From contig NZ_CP072611.1 in the NCBI RefSeq assembly GCF_017815515.1, forward strand, positions 2,728,001 to 2,792,000: DNA of 64,000 nucleotides, in the 5' to 3' direction. Source of the stretch: Aureimonas populi. GTDB lineage: Bacteria > Pseudomonadota > Alphaproteobacteria > Rhizobiales > Rhizobiaceae. Position numbers and translations under genes: made by a program. Shown in pieces: positions 62,615 to 64,000 of the stretch (the first letter of the stretch is position 1; every line of letters starts with the position of its first letter). Under the pieces are notes generated by a model. That model was not told the DNA's origin. It was given only the letters and a program-made list of their open reading frames with translations, and searched no databases.

Positions 62615-64000
62615 CCCTCCCGCCGCCCGAGCCAGTCGGAGCGGCGCTTGCTCTGCGGGGCATGCCCAAGCCGGTTGATCTGCCCGGCAGGATCGCTATC
62701 GGTGGGCGCCGCCCCGAGCTGATCCTCGAGGTCGCGCCATTTCTCGTCTGGCCAGCGATCGGCGCCCGCGATCCAGGCGGCGGCGCGGGCATAGACCCGG
62801 CAATCCAGCGCCTCGTTGCGCTCGCGCAGCTTCTGCCATTCCAGCCGGGCGAAGCCGCGCTTGGTGCGCACCGTCACCAGCTGCTCGGCGACGAACTGCT
62901 TCAGCCATTCGTTCTCGACCCAATGCGGCAGATGCACCGAACCGGGCGGGAACGCCGCCCCCTCGGCCATCTCCTCCTCGGTCGGCCGCGCCAGCCGCAG
63001 GAAGCGATAGGTCTCGGCCTTGAAGGTCGAGACCGCAACAGTCCAGAGCCGCGCACCGCGCCGCAGCCGCTTCCCGCCCTCGGTCGCGTCGACGAAGGTC
63101 GGCCCCGAGACCGGGCTCGAGCGGTTGAACCCCTCGACGCCCTTGACCGGCGACACCTGCGCAGCGCCTTGGGCCCGCGACCAGGAATAAACCGCCGGGG
63201 CCTCGTATCCGGTGTCGATCGCGAGCCGCGCGATCCTGAGATGCGCGCCACGTTCGTGCGGCCAGGACCGATCCAGCAGCTCGGTCAGCTCCGACCACGC
63301 GTCATGCCGATCCGGCCCGCCCTCGATCACGACGTGATCGACGAGCCAGCTTTCGAGCCCACGGCCCCAGGCCCAGACATCGACCTCGATCCGGTCCTTC
63401 TGCACATCGGCCCCGGCGGTCAGGAACAGCCCGCCCGCAGGCACGATGCCGGGGCGCCATGCCTCACGGCGGTCGTAGATCCGCTGCCAATCAGGCGCTT
63501 CACCGGTCTCGACCCAGGTCTCGCCGAGGATCGTGTTGCGGAACGCCTTGATCGCTTCGTCCGACCCCTGCGCCGCGTCCCATGCCCGCACGATCCGCTC
63601 CCAGCTCAACCAGCCGATCGGCGAGTAGAGCGCCGAGAGGTGATATCCGACCGTGGTCGGATCGGCGGCGGTGGCGGTCGCCCGCCATTCCCCGCCCTCC
63701 AGCATCGCCGTCTTGTGGTGTTCCGCGATGGGCGTGTCGCACCCCTCGCAGTGATACTCCGCCGTCTCCGGACGACCCTTCTGCCAGCGCAGCCGGTCGA
63801 ACTTCAGCCACTGCATCGCGCCGCAATGCGGGCACGGCACGAAGAACCGCCGCTGATCGCTCGCCTCGAACTCCCGCTCGATCCGGCTCAGCCCCCGGAT
63901 CGTGGGCGTCGAGACCAGCAGCACCTTGCGCCGGTGCGCGAAGGTCAGCGACCGTGCTTCGGCGAGCGTGACCGGATCGCCTTCCTCGTCGGCCGAGGCC
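62605..64000 (-). CDS. Phage terminase large subunit, GpA type (5' end outside window)
   Basis: The gene runs through the right edge; 465 residues are visible, continuing upstream of an internal methionine at 63924 with the same family pattern (EARSLTFAHRRKVLLVSTPT). It cuts and packages phage DNA. Visible parts are SRIEREFEASDQRRFFVPCPHCG with a CxxC pair and a second CEGC, the GpA zinc region, then the nuclease part with GADVQKDRIEVDVWAWGRG and LAIDTGYEA (two acidic metal ligands). The N-terminal ATPase is beyond the window. GpA type is found with lambda-like heads, not with the HK97-type terminase of true gene transfer agents. Confidence 0.93.
   Translation of the reverse strand, partial: ASADEEGDPVTLAEARSLTFAHRRKVLLVSTPTIRGLSRIEREFEASDQRRFFVPCPHCGAMQWLKFDRLRWQKGRPETAEYHCEGCDTPIAEHHKTAMLEGGEWRATATAADPTTVGYHLSALYSPIGWLSWERIVRAWDAAQGSDEAIKAFRNTILGETWVETGEAPDWQRIYDRREAWRPGIVPAGGLFLTAGADVQKDRIEVDVWAWGRGLESWLVDHVVIEGGPDRHDAWSELTELLDRSWPHERGAHLRIARLAIDTGYEAPAVYSWSRAQGAAQVSPVKGVEGFNRSSPVSGPTFVDATEGGKRLRRGARLWTVAVSTFKAETYRFLRLARPTEEEMAEGAAFPPGSVHLPHWVENEWLKQFVAEQLVTVRTKRGFARLEWQKLRERNEALDCRVYARAAAWIAGADRWPDEKWRDLEDQLGAAPTDSDPAGQINRLGHAPQSKRRSDWLGRREGWF

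Noticed and set aside
43674..64000. The phage genes as a true gene transfer agent cluster
   Set aside because: Tail genes are GTA-like, but the head has GpA terminase, lambda portal and gpW, and the cluster carries morons and a full lysis set, so a prophage fits better.
1..64000. CRISPR arrays, rRNA genes and intact insertion sequences
   Set aside because: No regularly spaced repeats, no rRNA segments and no transposase gene were seen on reading.

Overview
The window is GC-rich, densely coded chromosomal DNA from an alphaproteobacterium, most likely of the order Hyphomicrobiales (Rhizobiales). The evidence is the mix of a cobalamin-dependent class II ribonucleotide reductase (nrdJ), an HWE-type sensor histidine kinase with a GAF domain, rhizobial-style core genes, a REP-like palindrome of a type I remember from rhizobia, and GTA/rhodobacteral-type phage tail genes. 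The genus cannot be named from the sequence alone.

Region 1 (1 to about 23.15 kb) is ordinary host chromosome. It holds the 3' part of hflX, mazG, nrdJ, a GAF/HWE histidine kinase, a xanthine/guanine phosphoribosyltransferase, an LssY-C protein, a CinA-like molybdopterin-binding protein, wrbA, tRNA-Leu(UAA), ilvA, an alpha/beta hydrolase, a Tat-exported 2',3'-cyclic-nucleotide phosphodiesterase, a sulfur cluster (cysK, sseA and a GNAT acetyltransferase), a FUSC-type membrane protein, tRNA-Asn(GUU), two small uncharacterised genes and a membrane-anchored alpha/beta hydrolase.

Region 2 (about 23.4 to 28.1 kb) is a boundary zone. It starts with a truncated, frameshifted 5' end of what looks like nhaA and a tRNA-like fragment. 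A small regulator-like gene follows, divergent from a tightly coupled trio: a serine recombinase without a recognisable zinc ribbon, a ParB-like protein and a second ParB/RepB-like protein. A 380-bp non-coding stretch after the trio holds two inverted repeats.

Region 3 (28.1 to 43.66 kb) is the highlight: one uninterrupted 15.5-kb transcription unit of eight overlapping or abutting genes. These encode an excisionase-like helix-turn-helix protein, a DNA cytosine-5 methyltransferase, a Vsr-type mismatch endonuclease, and a complete class 1 DISARM anti-phage system (drmD, drmMI, drmA, drmB, drmC). The unit joins an N6-adenine methylase, normal for class 1, to a 5mC methylase, normal for class 2, plus a repair nuclease suited to deaminated 5mC. 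The probable target-recognition part of DrmMI is visibly richer in AT than the rest of the cluster.

Region 4 (43.67 kb to the right edge) is a tailed prophage read on the minus strand, from terminase (cut by the window edge) through portal, a fused prohead protease/major capsid protein, neck, tail and host-recognition genes to a lysis cassette (endolysin with a C-terminal membrane segment, and overlapping i-spanin and o-spanin). The head module is lambda-like and the tail module GTA-like. Two plus-strand moron genes (an AbrB-type protein and a DUF2971-type protein) interrupt it. The last lysis gene converges on drmC with 12 bp between them, so DISARM may be prophage cargo, or the prophage may have lost that end. 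No CRISPR array, rRNA or intact IS element was seen.
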